Assembly: GCA_946497695.1 (NCBI GenBank) | Contig: CAMMLJ010000015.1 | Location: 1 to 42,898, forward strand | Length of the DNA: 42,898 nt | Direction: 5' to 3' | Source of the DNA: an uncultured Clostridium sp. | GTDB lineage: Bacteria; Bacillota; Clostridia; TANB77; CAG-508 | Shown: piece by piece, positions 26,190-32,614 of the stretch | How the letters are laid out: each line of letters starts with the position of its first letter | Position numbering within the stretch: position 1 is the stretch's first letter | The notes under the pieces: model-generated | Databases searched by the model: none | The model's input: only the letters and a program-made list of their open reading frames with translations | What the model was told of the DNA's origin: nothing | Translations under genes and position numbers: made by a program

Positions 26190-26669
26190 TTATTTTTTAT
26201 TTACATCTGCTTTACCATATCTTTTTATCGCTTCTTCTCTTAATTCAGAAGCCATACAATACCCATAAATAAATGATTCTTCGTTCATATCGTTCATCAT
26301 TATATCTTGACACTCTTTAAATTGCTTCATTAGTTCCTGCTGCTCTTCTGTAAATGTCTTTTCTATATCTTTGTCTATCTCTTTTTTTATTTTTATTACT
26401 AATTGATACCTTTTGCTTGGCTGATAAACCTCTTGTAAAAATTCTTGATAAAGATTTATAAGTAATGGTATTTCTTTTATTTTCTCTTTTGTATATGTTT
26501 CAAATTCTTTGTCAAATCCTTCTAGATAATCTTTAACATTTACTTTTCTTTTTGCTTCGATTTCTTCTTTACTTATTTTAGCGTTATCTTTTTCAATATC
26601 ATAATCATAAAGTAATGCTAATTCTTTTATTAATTCTTTTTTTCTTTTTTCTACATCTTTATTTTTCAT
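26190..26669 (-). CDS. Charged helical element protein, 159 aa
   Basis: The start at 26669 (MKNKDVEKRKKELIKELALL) follows GAGGTGTACTAAA; the longer reading from 26687 has no site. It is lysine/glutamate-rich and almost wholly helical, with a middle region EIPLLINLYQEFLQEVYQPS and a C-terminal segment ESFIYGYCMASELREEAIKR. The last resembles a motif in small phage proteins of unknown function. It begins 14 bases after the DUF3846-like gene's stop, so it is in the same operon. Confidence 0.65.
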   Translation of the reverse strand: MKNKDVEKRKKELIKELALLYDYDIEKDNAKISKEEIEAKRKVNVKDYLEGFDKEFETYTKEKIKEIPLLINLYQEFLQEVYQPSKRYQLVIKIKKEIDKDIEKTFTEEQQELMKQFKECQDIMMNDMNEESFIYGYCMASELREEAIKRYGKADVNKK

Positions 26670-26683
26670 TTTAGTACACCTCT

Positions 26684-26983
26684 TCATATTCTGAATAATC
26701 TTGTATATTTATTAATCTGCTCTTTATTTAATGATTTATATGTATTAAATTCTTTTGCTACAATTACAAAATTACTATAAATCTTCTTTCCTTTGTATAT
26801 TCTGCATAATGGAAATTCATTTTCTTTTGCTTCTTTTGAATAAATCAAATATATGTCCTTTTCCAATTCTATTTGTTCATAAGGAAAATATACTAAGCCA
26901 TATAATCCTTCTTCATTACCTTTGATTTCTTCAATAGTAGGTTGCTTATTCGGATAAATTACTAATATTTTTATTTTCTTCAT
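26684..26983 (-). CDS. DUF3846-like protein
   Basis: A 99-aa protein. The order IKILVIYPNKQPTIEEI, a central GLVYFPYEQIEL, then DIYLIYSKEAKENEFPLCRI and NFVIVAKEFNTYKSLNKEQ follows the DUF3846 pattern: an N-terminal strand with a proline-containing turn, a middle strand pair, PLNR-like PLCR, then an F-I-V strand and a helix. DUF3846 proteins are small cytoplasmic proteins frequent on Firmicutes plasmids, phages and conjugative elements; their role is unknown. It starts four bases after the stop of the zinc-ribbon gene. Confidence 0.7.
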   Translation of the reverse strand: MKKIKILVIYPNKQPTIEEIKGNEEGLYGLVYFPYEQIELEKDIYLIYSKEAKENEFPLCRIYKGKKIYSNFVIVAKEFNTYKSLNKEQINKYTRLFRI

Positions 26984-26987
26984 TTTA

Positions 26988-27140
26988 CTATTTCTCCTTT
27001 TTTATTGATTTTATAAATTCTTCTATTGCTTCTATTCTTCCACATCTACTACATATTTCTGTTTTATTATCTTTTCTTGAAAGTGCTGGTACTCCCATAA
27101 TTTTATTTTTACATATTGGACATTTTTTATTTTTGCTCAT
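26988..27140 (-). CDS. Small zinc-ribbon protein, 50 aa
   Basis: ATG at 27140 follows AGGAGAAACAAAAAT. The protein has CPIC (C7, C10) and CSRC (C30, C33) with a conserved-looking centre NKIMGVPALSRKDNKTEI, then GRIEAIEEFIKSIKK. This CPxC...GxPALSRxDN...CxxCG pattern is common in tiny phage and mobile-element proteins of Firmicutes; it should bind one zinc. It may be a DNA-binding regulator, but this is inferred from the fold only. The DUF3846-like gene follows four bases after its stop. Confidence 0.8.
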   Translation of the reverse strand: MSKNKKCPICKNKIMGVPALSRKDNKTEICSRCGRIEAIEEFIKSIKKEK

Positions 27141-27193
27141 ATTTTTGTTTCTCCTATTAAAACTTTTTGTTCATACATTTAGTTCTTGTTTTG

Positions 27194-27604
27194 CTATAAA
27201 GTAATGTATTCTCTTAAATAGTCAAAATAATATACTACTTCATTATTTTTAGGCCTATCCCATATTAAATTTTTTAGTTTTACAGTTATTCTTCTCAAAA
27301 TATCTTCTTTGTGCATTTGTAATTTTTTTGCAGTATATCTTTTTGTTGCCCATTTACTATTTTCATCAATGCTATTGATATAATTTATAAAATTTTGCTT
27401 TATCATTTCTTCTAAATGCTTTTTAAATTCTTCTTTTTCTGATGAAGAATATCTGAATTTGTTTAATTCTTTTACATCTTTTAAAAATTTTCTATATTCT
27501 GTTTCTGAATTATAGAAAGTGCTAACAAATGGTCCTCCTTCATCAAAATATTTTTGAATTATCTGAGTATAGTCATTATTAAATAAGGTAACTGCTATAA
27601 TCAT
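27194..27604 (-). CDS. Element protein of unknown function, 136 aa
   Basis: The start follows AAAAAGGAGAAATTTATAAA. The protein begins MIIAVTLFNNDYTQIIQKYF, then GGPFVSTFYNSETEYRKFLK, with a charged helical middle and a C-terminus VVYYFDYLREYITL. No membrane span or known motif is visible. It lies between a T-tailed hairpin and the zinc-ribbon gene on the same strand, 53 bases from the latter. Confidence 0.6.
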   Translation of the reverse strand: MIIAVTLFNNDYTQIIQKYFDEGGPFVSTFYNSETEYRKFLKDVKELNKFRYSSSEKEEFKKHLEEMIKQNFINYINSIDENSKWATKRYTAKKLQMHKEDILRRITVKLKNLIWDRPKNNEVVYYFDYLREYITL

Positions 27605-27632
27605 TTTATAAATTTCTCCTTTTTGAATAATA

Positions 27633-27681
27633 AAAAATATAGATGTTTCACTTTTAGTTAAGTTTTAACATCTATATTTTT
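27633..27681 (-). terminator. Terminator after the 36-codon ORF
   Basis: AAAAATATAGATGTT (27633-27647) is perfectly complementary to 27667-27681, with a 19-base loop; T-rich sequence follows on either strand. On the minus strand it overlaps the end of the short ORF at 27665-27775 and precedes the 136-aa gene. Confidence 0.7.
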
Positions 27682-27775
27682 GGTATTCCAGTATTCGATT
27701 AATGTATCTTTCCATGTATTTTTTAATTTTAAATTTTATAATACAATTTCTTGTATAAGTTACGTTTAAACACAT
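27665..27775 (-). CDS. Possible 36-aa protein
   Basis: ATG at 27775 has a very strong ribosome site, AAGGAGGGG with GTTGAAA before the start. The short product (MCLNVTYTRNCIIKFKIKKY, then MERYINRILEYQ) is basic with one amphipathic helix. The stop lies in the first arm of the terminator. Coding is supported mainly by the ribosome site; the sequence is not recognised. Confidence 0.4.
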   Translation of the reverse strand: MCLNVTYTRNCIIKFKIKKYMERYINRILEYQKYRC

Positions 27776-27855
27776 TTTCAACCCCTCCTTTTAAATTAAT
27801 TATATAATCAACTAATTTAAAATTCACGAGTATTTTTAAACTTTTGAACGTGTTT

Positions 27856-28059
27856 TTATTTATATATCTGATTTATTTTTTCTAATGCTATTTTAGCTTT
27901 TTCTGCTAAAATTGAAATATACTTATAATCATCTTTGTTTAGTTCTTTTATATATTCTGTTTTATTTATAATTTCTCTATTTAATTTTTGTATTTTATAA
28001 ATATTATCTATAAATGAACTATCTTCTATCGTTTCTTTTATTTCAATTATTTTTAGCAC
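27856..28059 (-). CDS. Small helical protein, 67 aa
   Basis: A GTG start at 28059 with AGAGGA seven bases upstream. The protein is wholly helical and charged (IEIKETIEDSSFIDNIYKIQ, then LNREIINKTEYIKELNKDD), resembling a short coiled coil. It lies 51 bases after the DnaA-like gene on the same strand. It may be a partner of that ATPase, but this is only positional. Confidence 0.6.
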   Translation of the reverse strand: MLKIIEIKETIEDSSFIDNIYKIQKLNREIINKTEYIKELNKDDYKYISILAEKAKIALEKINQIYK

Positions 28060-28110
28060 AAGTATTCCTCTTTCATTTTATATTTTAATAATATTTTACT
28101 GTACTATATT

Positions 28111-28845
28111 TTAAAAATTGTGATTTTTGTGATTTTTTGTTATATCTCTTATAATCCTATCTAATCTTTTTTTTGGCATTTTTTCTTGTATTAACTTATT
28201 ATATGAATCTGCTGTATTTACTATTCCTATCATTTCTTTAATATTTAAATCAGCTTTTTTACTGATATATTCTATTGTTTCTTTATCTACATTAAGTTTA
28301 TTATTCTTTACTTTATTATTTAAAATAGCTTCTTTTGTTTCTGATGTTTGCATAGTAATATCTGCAAATATTCCATATTCAAAAATTCTTTTTAAATTTT
28401 CTTCAAGTATTTGTATATCCTTTGGTTCAGAATTACTTGCTATTATAATTTGCTTATTCTTATTATATAATTCATTGAATATAGTAAATAATTCTGTTTG
28501 TATTCTCTCTTTTCCTGTGATACATTGGAAATCATCTAATAGAAGTATATCTAAACTTTCATATTTATTTATAAATTTATTGTATTTTTCATTTCTAATA
28601 GCATTTATGAGTTCTTTTACTAATTTATTTGCTGAAATATATAATATTTTAGCATTTGAATTCTTTTTATATGCTTTATATAAAATAGCTTTTAATAAAT
28701 GTGTTTTTCCTACGCCTGTATCTCCATATATGAATAATATATTATTTCTGTATCTTTTTTCTTCTAATACATCTTTTGCCATTAAATATGCAAATCTATT
28801 ACTTACATCAACTATAAAATTTTCAAATGTATAATAATTTTTCAT
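28111..28845 (-). CDS. DnaA-like AAA+ ATPase lacking the DNA-binding domain
   Basis: A 244-aa protein. It opens YYTFENFIVDVSNRFAY (4-20), the start of DnaA domain III. Walker A is GDTGVGKTH (41-49), Walker B LLLDDFQ (101-107), followed by the DnaA-type run GKERIQTELFTIFNELY and box VII-like LKRIFEYGIFAD (151-162). Where DnaA has the arginine finger (xSRFxWG), this protein reads KRIFEYG, with Arg one position earlier. Domains I-II and the HTH domain IV are absent, so it resembles Hda or DnaC-type loaders. It may load the helicase for element replication or modulate host DnaA. A 25-base repeat forms its last codons and recurs upstream of its start. Confidence 0.85.
   Translation of the reverse strand: MKNYYTFENFIVDVSNRFAYLMAKDVLEEKRYRNNILFIYGDTGVGKTHLLKAILYKAYKKNSNAKILYISANKLVKELINAIRNEKYNKFINKYESLDILLLDDFQCITGKERIQTELFTIFNELYNKNKQIIIASNSEPKDIQILEENLKRIFEYGIFADITMQTSETKEAILNNKVKNNKLNVDKETIEYISKKADLNIKEMIGIVNTADSYNKLIQEKMPKKRLDRIIRDITKNHKNHNF
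28113..28137. repeat. 25-base direct repeat, copy 1
   Basis: Identical to 28926-28950. Each copy contains TTGTGATTT twice in tandem. Copy 1 encodes the KNHKNHNF end of the DnaA-like protein. Confidence 0.85.
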
Positions 28846-28925
28846 CTTTATTCTCCTTACAGTGTTCTATATTATTTTTTATATATTATTATAAATATTG
28901 AGATTTTACACTACATTTTCTAGCT

Positions 28926-28950
28926 AAAAATTGTGATTTTTGTGATTTTT
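28926..28950. repeat. 25-base direct repeat, copy 2
   Basis: A perfect copy of 28113-28137, located 81 bases upstream of the DnaA-like gene start. The two copies bracket the gene; see the matching finding. Confidence 0.85.
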
Positions 28951-29097
28951 ATTATTGCCATATATATAATTATATATTAGCATATTTAGCATAGTAAATT
29001 GATAATGTAATATAAAGTTCAAATAGCTCTACTATTAATGTGGCAGGTGGTAGCAAAACCTCCTGCAAAGAAAAAAATTTTTGTTTTTGTTGAGTTT

Positions 29098-29108
29098 TGG
29101 TTCACCAT
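29098..29108 (+). other. Right attachment site core (attR)
   Basis: TGGTTCACCAT differs from the tRNA 3' end (14178-14188) only at the fourth base. Chromosomal sequence with a terminator begins just after it. Confidence 0.75.
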
Positions 29109-29113
29109 TTTGG

Positions 29114-29163
29114 AAAAACCATACAGGTATTGAATATCAATATTTTGTATGGTTATTTTTTTT
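29114..29163 (+). terminator. Original tRNA-Arg terminator, displaced by the insertion
   Basis: AACCATACA (29117-29125) pairs with TGTATGGTT (29146-29154), an inner TATTGA/TCAATA extends the stem, and eight T (after ATT) follow. No gene reads into it now; it fits as the terminator that stood after tRNA-Arg before insertion. Confidence 0.8.
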
Positions 29164-29226
29164 GAAGTATGCAATAAAAATTTTATAAAATCAGATTGTT
29201 AAAGAAATAGAAAGAAGAGGTAGTAA

Positions 29227-29811
29227 ATGAAATTAACAGAAGAAGGAGCTTTAAAATTATTAGAGAATTTTAGAAATAAAGTAGAAGATACAAATTGGAT
29301 AGACCATTCAATTTGTGTAGGAAAAACAGCAGGAAAAATCGCAGCAAAATTAGGAATAGATGTAGAAAAAGCAATTGCTTGCGGATATATTCATGATATA
29401 GGTAAAGGGACTGCTGAATTTGAAAATCATCCAATGCAAGGGTATAAGTATCTGAAAGAGCTGGGCTATGATGATGAATATGCTAATATTTGTTTAACAC
29501 ATTCATATTTGAATAATGATATTAATTGTGTAGCAGCTGAGATGCATTCAAAAGATATAAGGATTTTAGAAGAATTTATAACAAACCATAAGTATACAAC
29601 TTATGATAAATTAATAACACTATGTGATTTGATGTCTATGCAGGTAAATGTAACAATAGAAAAAAGATTAATCGATATATATGACAGAAGAGGAGTACAC
29701 AAAAATACAGTATATAATATTAGAGAATCACAAAAATTAAAAAAGGAATTTGATGAAATGTTAGGATATAATCTATATAGATTATTCCCAGAAATAACAG
29801 AAAATTTATAA
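29227..29811 (+). CDS. HD-domain hydrolase
   Basis: A 194-aa protein. The HD metal-site pattern is complete: IDHSICVGK (His27), GYIHDIGKG (H55-D56), HPMQGYKYL (His68) and a later CDLMSM aspartate. This is the HDIG/YqeK-like class of small phosphohydrolases, acting on nucleotides or phosphoesters in the cytoplasm; the substrate cannot be told from sequence. The ribosome site AGAGG lies eight bases before ATG. It is the first chromosomal gene after the element and has no close partner. Confidence 0.85.
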   Translation: MKLTEEGALKLLENFRNKVEDTNWIDHSICVGKTAGKIAAKLGIDVEKAIACGYIHDIGKGTAEFENHPMQGYKYLKELGYDDEYANICLTHSYLNNDINCVAAEMHSKDIRILEEFITNHKYTTYDKLITLCDLMSMQVNVTIEKRLIDIYDRRGVHKNTVYNIRESQKLKKEFDEMLGYNLYRLFPEITENL

Positions 29812-29987
29812 TTTGTGCTAGTACAATTAATAATGAGCCAATAATTATAAAATTGCAAAAATAAAATCGACATTTATTTACAAAAAATTAAAACTTTTCA
29901 TGAATAAAGAGTATATTAAAAATGACATAATAATAGTAAACATATTAAAATTTAGAAAATATGCAATTATTTATGAGGAGGAAAAAA

Positions 29988-30893
29988 ATGAAAAGTAAAT
30001 TTTATATAAAAGCTTTATTAATTATATTATTAGCTGTTTCTTTAATAACTATTCCAAATATAAGTAATGCTACAGAAAGAACAGCAAATGATGAAAGTAC
30101 GCTAACAAGTGCAATATCAAGTGCAGCAGATGGTGATGTTATTAATTTATCACAAAATATTACAATAACAGCTCCAATTGAAGTTTCTGGTAAATCAATA
30201 ACAATAAATGGTAATGGACATAGTATAATAGCTGGATATACAGGAACATCTGGAAACAAAACAATTTTATCAGCAGTTTCAAATGGAAGTGTTATTAAAT
30301 TAAAAAATATCACATTAAAGAATAGTCCTAAATATGGTGTACAGGCATATGACGGAGGAAAAGTAATTTTAAATCAAGTTACTCTTTCTAATAATGCGTA
30401 TGGTGGAGTACTAGTAAATGGTGGAACTGTAGAAGTTATTAATTTATCATTAATTGGAAATAAAACAGGTATTGAGATTTCAAAATCAAAATCTATAACT
30501 TCTAATAATGAACCTACATTAATAATGAATGGTAAATTAACTTCTGATGCGACTGATAATGTTATATATTTAGCAAATGATCCAAATGATAACACTAGTA
30601 AATTTGTAATAGAAAACACTGATAATACAGAGAATAAAATTTTAGCAAGTGGTAATAAAGTTGTAGTAACAGATGTAAATAATAATATTTTATATACAAG
30701 TAATGAGACAACAAAGCAAATAGATGTTGAAGATTACGAAGAAAATCATCCAGAAACTGAAGAAAATAATACGATTGAAGAAAATAATAAAGTAGAAAAC
30801 CCACATACAGGAGATTCAATTTTCGGATATGTTGCAACAGGAATAATAGCTGTAATGGGAATTGCAATTTTAACAAAGAAAAATAATAAATAA
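29988..30893 (+). CDS. Cell-wall-anchored beta-helix surface protein
   Basis: The start is at 29988 behind GAGGAGGAAAAAA. The protein has 301 aa. A signal peptide (~1-30, hydrophobic, cut near NISNATERT) is followed by a right-handed parallel beta-helix-like region (ITINGNGHSIIAGYTG, VIKLKNITLKNSPKYGVQAY, NNAYGGVLVNGG). Next are an Asn/Glu-rich stalk (~250-270) and the C-terminal sorting signal NPHTGDS with a hydrophobic segment GYVATGIIAVMGIAIL and a KKNNK tail. NPxTG is the motif used by class B sortases of clostridia, and such a sortase is encoded next door in convergent orientation. It is probably displayed on peptidoglycan; its ligand is unknown. Confidence 0.85.
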   Translation: MKSKFYIKALLIILLAVSLITIPNISNATERTANDESTLTSAISSAADGDVINLSQNITITAPIEVSGKSITINGNGHSIIAGYTGTSGNKTILSAVSNGSVIKLKNITLKNSPKYGVQAYDGGKVILNQVTLSNNAYGGVLVNGGTVEVINLSLIGNKTGIEISKSKSITSNNEPTLIMNGKLTSDATDNVIYLANDPNDNTSKFVIENTDNTENKILASGNKVVVTDVNNNILYTSNETTKQIDVEDYEENHPETEENNTIEENNKVENPHTGDSIFGYVATGIIAVMGIAILTKKNNK

Positions 30894-30895
30894 TA

Positions 30896-30937
30896 AAAAA
30901 TAAAGATGTGATTAATAGTTTTCACATCTTTATTTTT
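30896..30937. terminator. Bidirectional terminator between surface protein and sortase
   Basis: AAAAATAAAGATGTG is perfectly complementary to CACATCTTTATTTTT around a 12-base loop, serving both convergent genes. Confidence 0.9.
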
Positions 30938-30944
30938 ATAAAAT

Positions 30945-30973
30945 AGGGATTTTACCACCGTCCCCAAATCCCT
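30945..30973 (-). repeat. REP-like 29-base palindrome, copy 3
   Basis: On the minus strand it begins AGGGATTTGGGGACG and ends AAATCCCT, an 8-bp perfect stem. It matches the copies at 5073-5101 and 13215-13243. Confidence 0.8.
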
Positions 30974-31012
30974 TCCAAATCTCTTACAAAATCCCTCCAA
31001 AAAATCATCATA

Positions 31013-31759
31013 TTATTTTATTAACTTGCCATGCATAACCATTCTATCATCTAATCTATAACATGTAGATAAAGTAATAATTTTATCATCTTTACTTATA
31101 TCAATGCCAAAATTAAAAATACTTCTATTTTTTATTAATTTTATAAAGGAATTAAATTCAGTACTATCTTTAAATGAAGTTGCTAAATAATCTGTTGTAT
31201 TTGGCAAGTGGTATACACTAAAAATTTGCCAAACTGTATCTCCATTTTTTGTATAAAGATGAATTTCACGATTTTCGGAATTATTAAACCAGGTTTGTTT
31301 TAACGAATTTCTTAAGGAACCAAACATAGATGAATCATATCTAGAATGTCCATATATTATTGTGTTTTTACCCAAATTATTAATATCATTTCTATAATCT
31401 AAAAAAATCCAACCAGATTTATTTTCTTCTTTAGTAAAGGAATGATTAAGATAATATGAATTGTCTGTTGTTTGTACAAATGGATAATCTATATCTGTAC
31501 CATCTACTTTTATCCAACCAACGACATCACTATTAAGTTGCTCCAATGGTGTGAAGTTTACAGAAGATTGATATGTTTTAACATCATCAGCTACTTCTGT
31601 TGTTTCATTAGTGTTATTAGCTGATACAGTATTTACTATTTCTTCACTTTCCTTGGCAATACTGCTTGAATCATCAAACCAATTAAATATATTAAAAATA
31701 GAATATATAAGAAGTAAAATACTTAATACTAAAAAAATTTTTTTCATATACATCATCAA
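31013..31759 (-). CDS. Class B sortase
   Basis: About 248 aa. An N-terminal membrane anchor (~6-25) is followed by a polar stretch and the sortase B core: VVGWIKVDGTDIDYPFVQT, NSYYLNHSF, IIYGHSR (catalytic His), ITLSTCYR (catalytic Cys) and RMVMHGKLI (catalytic Arg). This is the SrtB order and spacing. The enzyme cleaves sorting signals such as NPxTG at the outer face of the membrane and links the protein to peptidoglycan. The only visible substrate is the convergent neighbour with NPHTG. No strong ribosome site is seen, so the start among the clustered ATGs is uncertain by up to four residues. Confidence 0.9.
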   Translation of the reverse strand: MMMYMKKIFLVLSILLLIYSIFNIFNWFDDSSSIAKESEEIVNTVSANNTNETTEVADDVKTYQSSVNFTPLEQLNSDVVGWIKVDGTDIDYPFVQTTDNSYYLNHSFTKEENKSGWIFLDYRNDINNLGKNTIIYGHSRYDSSMFGSLRNSLKQTWFNNSENREIHLYTKNGDTVWQIFSVYHLPNTTDYLATSFKDSTEFNSFIKLIKNRSIFNFGIDISKDDKIITLSTCYRLDDRMVMHGKLIK

Positions 31760-31809
31760 TTTTAGTATAACAAATATTAAAAAAAATATGCTTTTAGTAG
31801 ATTTAGCCC

Positions 31810-31838
31810 TTGAGGGGATAGGAAAATTATGGTATAAT
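31810..31838 (+). promoter_or_regulatory. scpB-proS promoter
   Basis: TTGAGG (31810-31815), a 17-base spacer and a perfect TATAAT (31833-31838). Transcription would start at the beginning of the repeat-rich leader that follows. Confidence 0.7.
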
Positions 31839-31839
31839 T

Positions 31840-31931
31840 AAGCCACCTTCGAAATCTTCGATTTCGCCTAGGCGGGCTATATGCGAAGAGAAGCGAAGCA
31901 AAGCCACCTTTGAAATTTAAAATTTTGATAG
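31840..31931 (+). repeat. GC-richer repeat in the scpB leader
   Basis: AAGCCACCTTCGAAAT (31840-31855) recurs with one change at 31901-31916. Between them lie an inverted repeat CGAAATC-ttc-GATTTCG, the palindrome GCCTAGGC and a GCGAAG-rich stretch. The base composition stands out from the AT-rich surroundings. It is likely a dispersed repeat or a structured leader; it is not a T-box. Confidence 0.6.
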
Positions 31932-31980
31932 AAAAAATATAAGTGCTAAAACTAATAGAAGCAAACATCAAGGAGATATT

Positions 31981-32598
31981 ATGGATATAGAAGAGAAAAA
32001 GGCTGCAATAGAAGCAATATTATTTGCAGCAGGTAGAGAAGTTAAAGTAAATGAAATTATGTCTAGTCTAGAAATAGGAGAAGAAGAAGCGATTACTATT
32101 TTAAATAGTTTGGCTTCTGATTTTAATGAAAAAAAATCTGGACTAAAAATAATAAGAATGGATGATTCATACCAGATGGCAACAAAAACAGATTACCACC
32201 AATATATATATCCAATAATAGACAAAAGAAATAAACCTAATTTATCTAATGCAGCATTAGAAACATTAGCAATAATTGCATATAACCCTAAAATAACAAG
32301 AGCACAAATAGAAGAAATTAGGGGAGTTAATTCTGATGGTGCAATATATAAATTATTAGAATATGAATTAATAGAAAATGCTGGTAAACTTAATGCTCCA
32401 GGAAAACCTGTTACATACAAAACTACGAATGAATTTTTAAAGAAATTTGGCTATAGTAGTTTAGCAGAGTTACCAGAACTTCCAAAATATAAGTTGGATG
32501 AAAACGAACAAATTGTGTTAGACGAGTTCGAAGATCCAGCAGAGGCACCAATGCCCGCTGAGGGTGTAGAAGGAGAATTAAAACAAGAAGAGAATTAA
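31981..32598 (+). CDS. scpB: Segregation and condensation protein ScpB
   Basis: A 205-aa protein with two winged-helix domains: EKKAAIEAILFAAGREVKVN at the start, then LSNAALETLAIIAYNPKITR and IEEIRGVNSDGAIYKLLEYE, the most conserved ScpB segment. ScpB with ScpA and SMC forms the bacterial condensin that helps segregate origins. scpA is not next to it here. The start follows AAGGAGATATT. The C-terminal ~35 residues are acidic and probably disordered. proS follows after 16 bases, so the two are co-transcribed. Confidence 0.95.
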   Translation: MDIEEKKAAIEAILFAAGREVKVNEIMSSLEIGEEEAITILNSLASDFNEKKSGLKIIRMDDSYQMATKTDYHQYIYPIIDKRNKPNLSNAALETLAIIAYNPKITRAQIEEIRGVNSDGAIYKLLEYELIENAGKLNAPGKPVTYKTTNEFLKKFGYSSLAELPELPKYKLDENEQIVLDEFEDPAEAPMPAEGVEGELKQEEN

Positions 32599-32614
32599 AT
32601 ATGGAGGTTAAATT

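Larger units (their letters stand above)
14182..29108. mobile_element. Integrated mobile element in tRNA-Arg, ~14.9 kb
   Basis: The boundaries are the shared TCACCAT at 14182-14188 and 29102-29108. Inside are two serine recombinases, a replication module, an XRE repressor, a SHOCT-protein operon and small unknown genes, almost all on the minus strand. Just outside the right end lies a T-tailed hairpin that fits as the tRNA's own terminator, which supports this boundary. No capsid, portal, terminase, relaxase or type IV secretion gene is seen, so it is neither a complete phage nor a self-transmissible ICE. It resembles an integrated replicating plasmid or satellite. Confidence 0.8.
28846..29226. 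other. Right end of the element and junction region
   Basis: A 381-base gap. In order: the promoter region of the minus-strand operon, the second 25-base repeat, a palindromic AT tract (ATATATAATTATATAT), a hairpin at ~29043-29066 (GCAGG-T-GGT / ACC-T-CCTGC), the attachment core at 29098-29108, the displaced tRNA terminator and the ribosome site of the HD gene. No ORF is supported. Confidence 0.7.

Noticed and set aside
26140..26200. Coding-looking remnant after the 159-aa gene (LASPKVAEEEIGLAIKMLGK)
   Set aside because: It lies directly after a stop with no start codon of its own and coincides with a hairpin; there is not enough to call a gene or pseudogene.
31777..31971. 64-codon minus-strand ORF over the scpB leader repeat
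   Set aside because: It reads through the repeat and the scpB promoter, has no ribosome site and gives a basic, repeat-like product (SPPRRNRRFRRW). It is a by-product of the repeat.
31839..31980. T-box leader for the proS operon
   Set aside because: No T-box antiterminator signature (TGGNACCGCG-like) and scpB, not proS, is the first gene.
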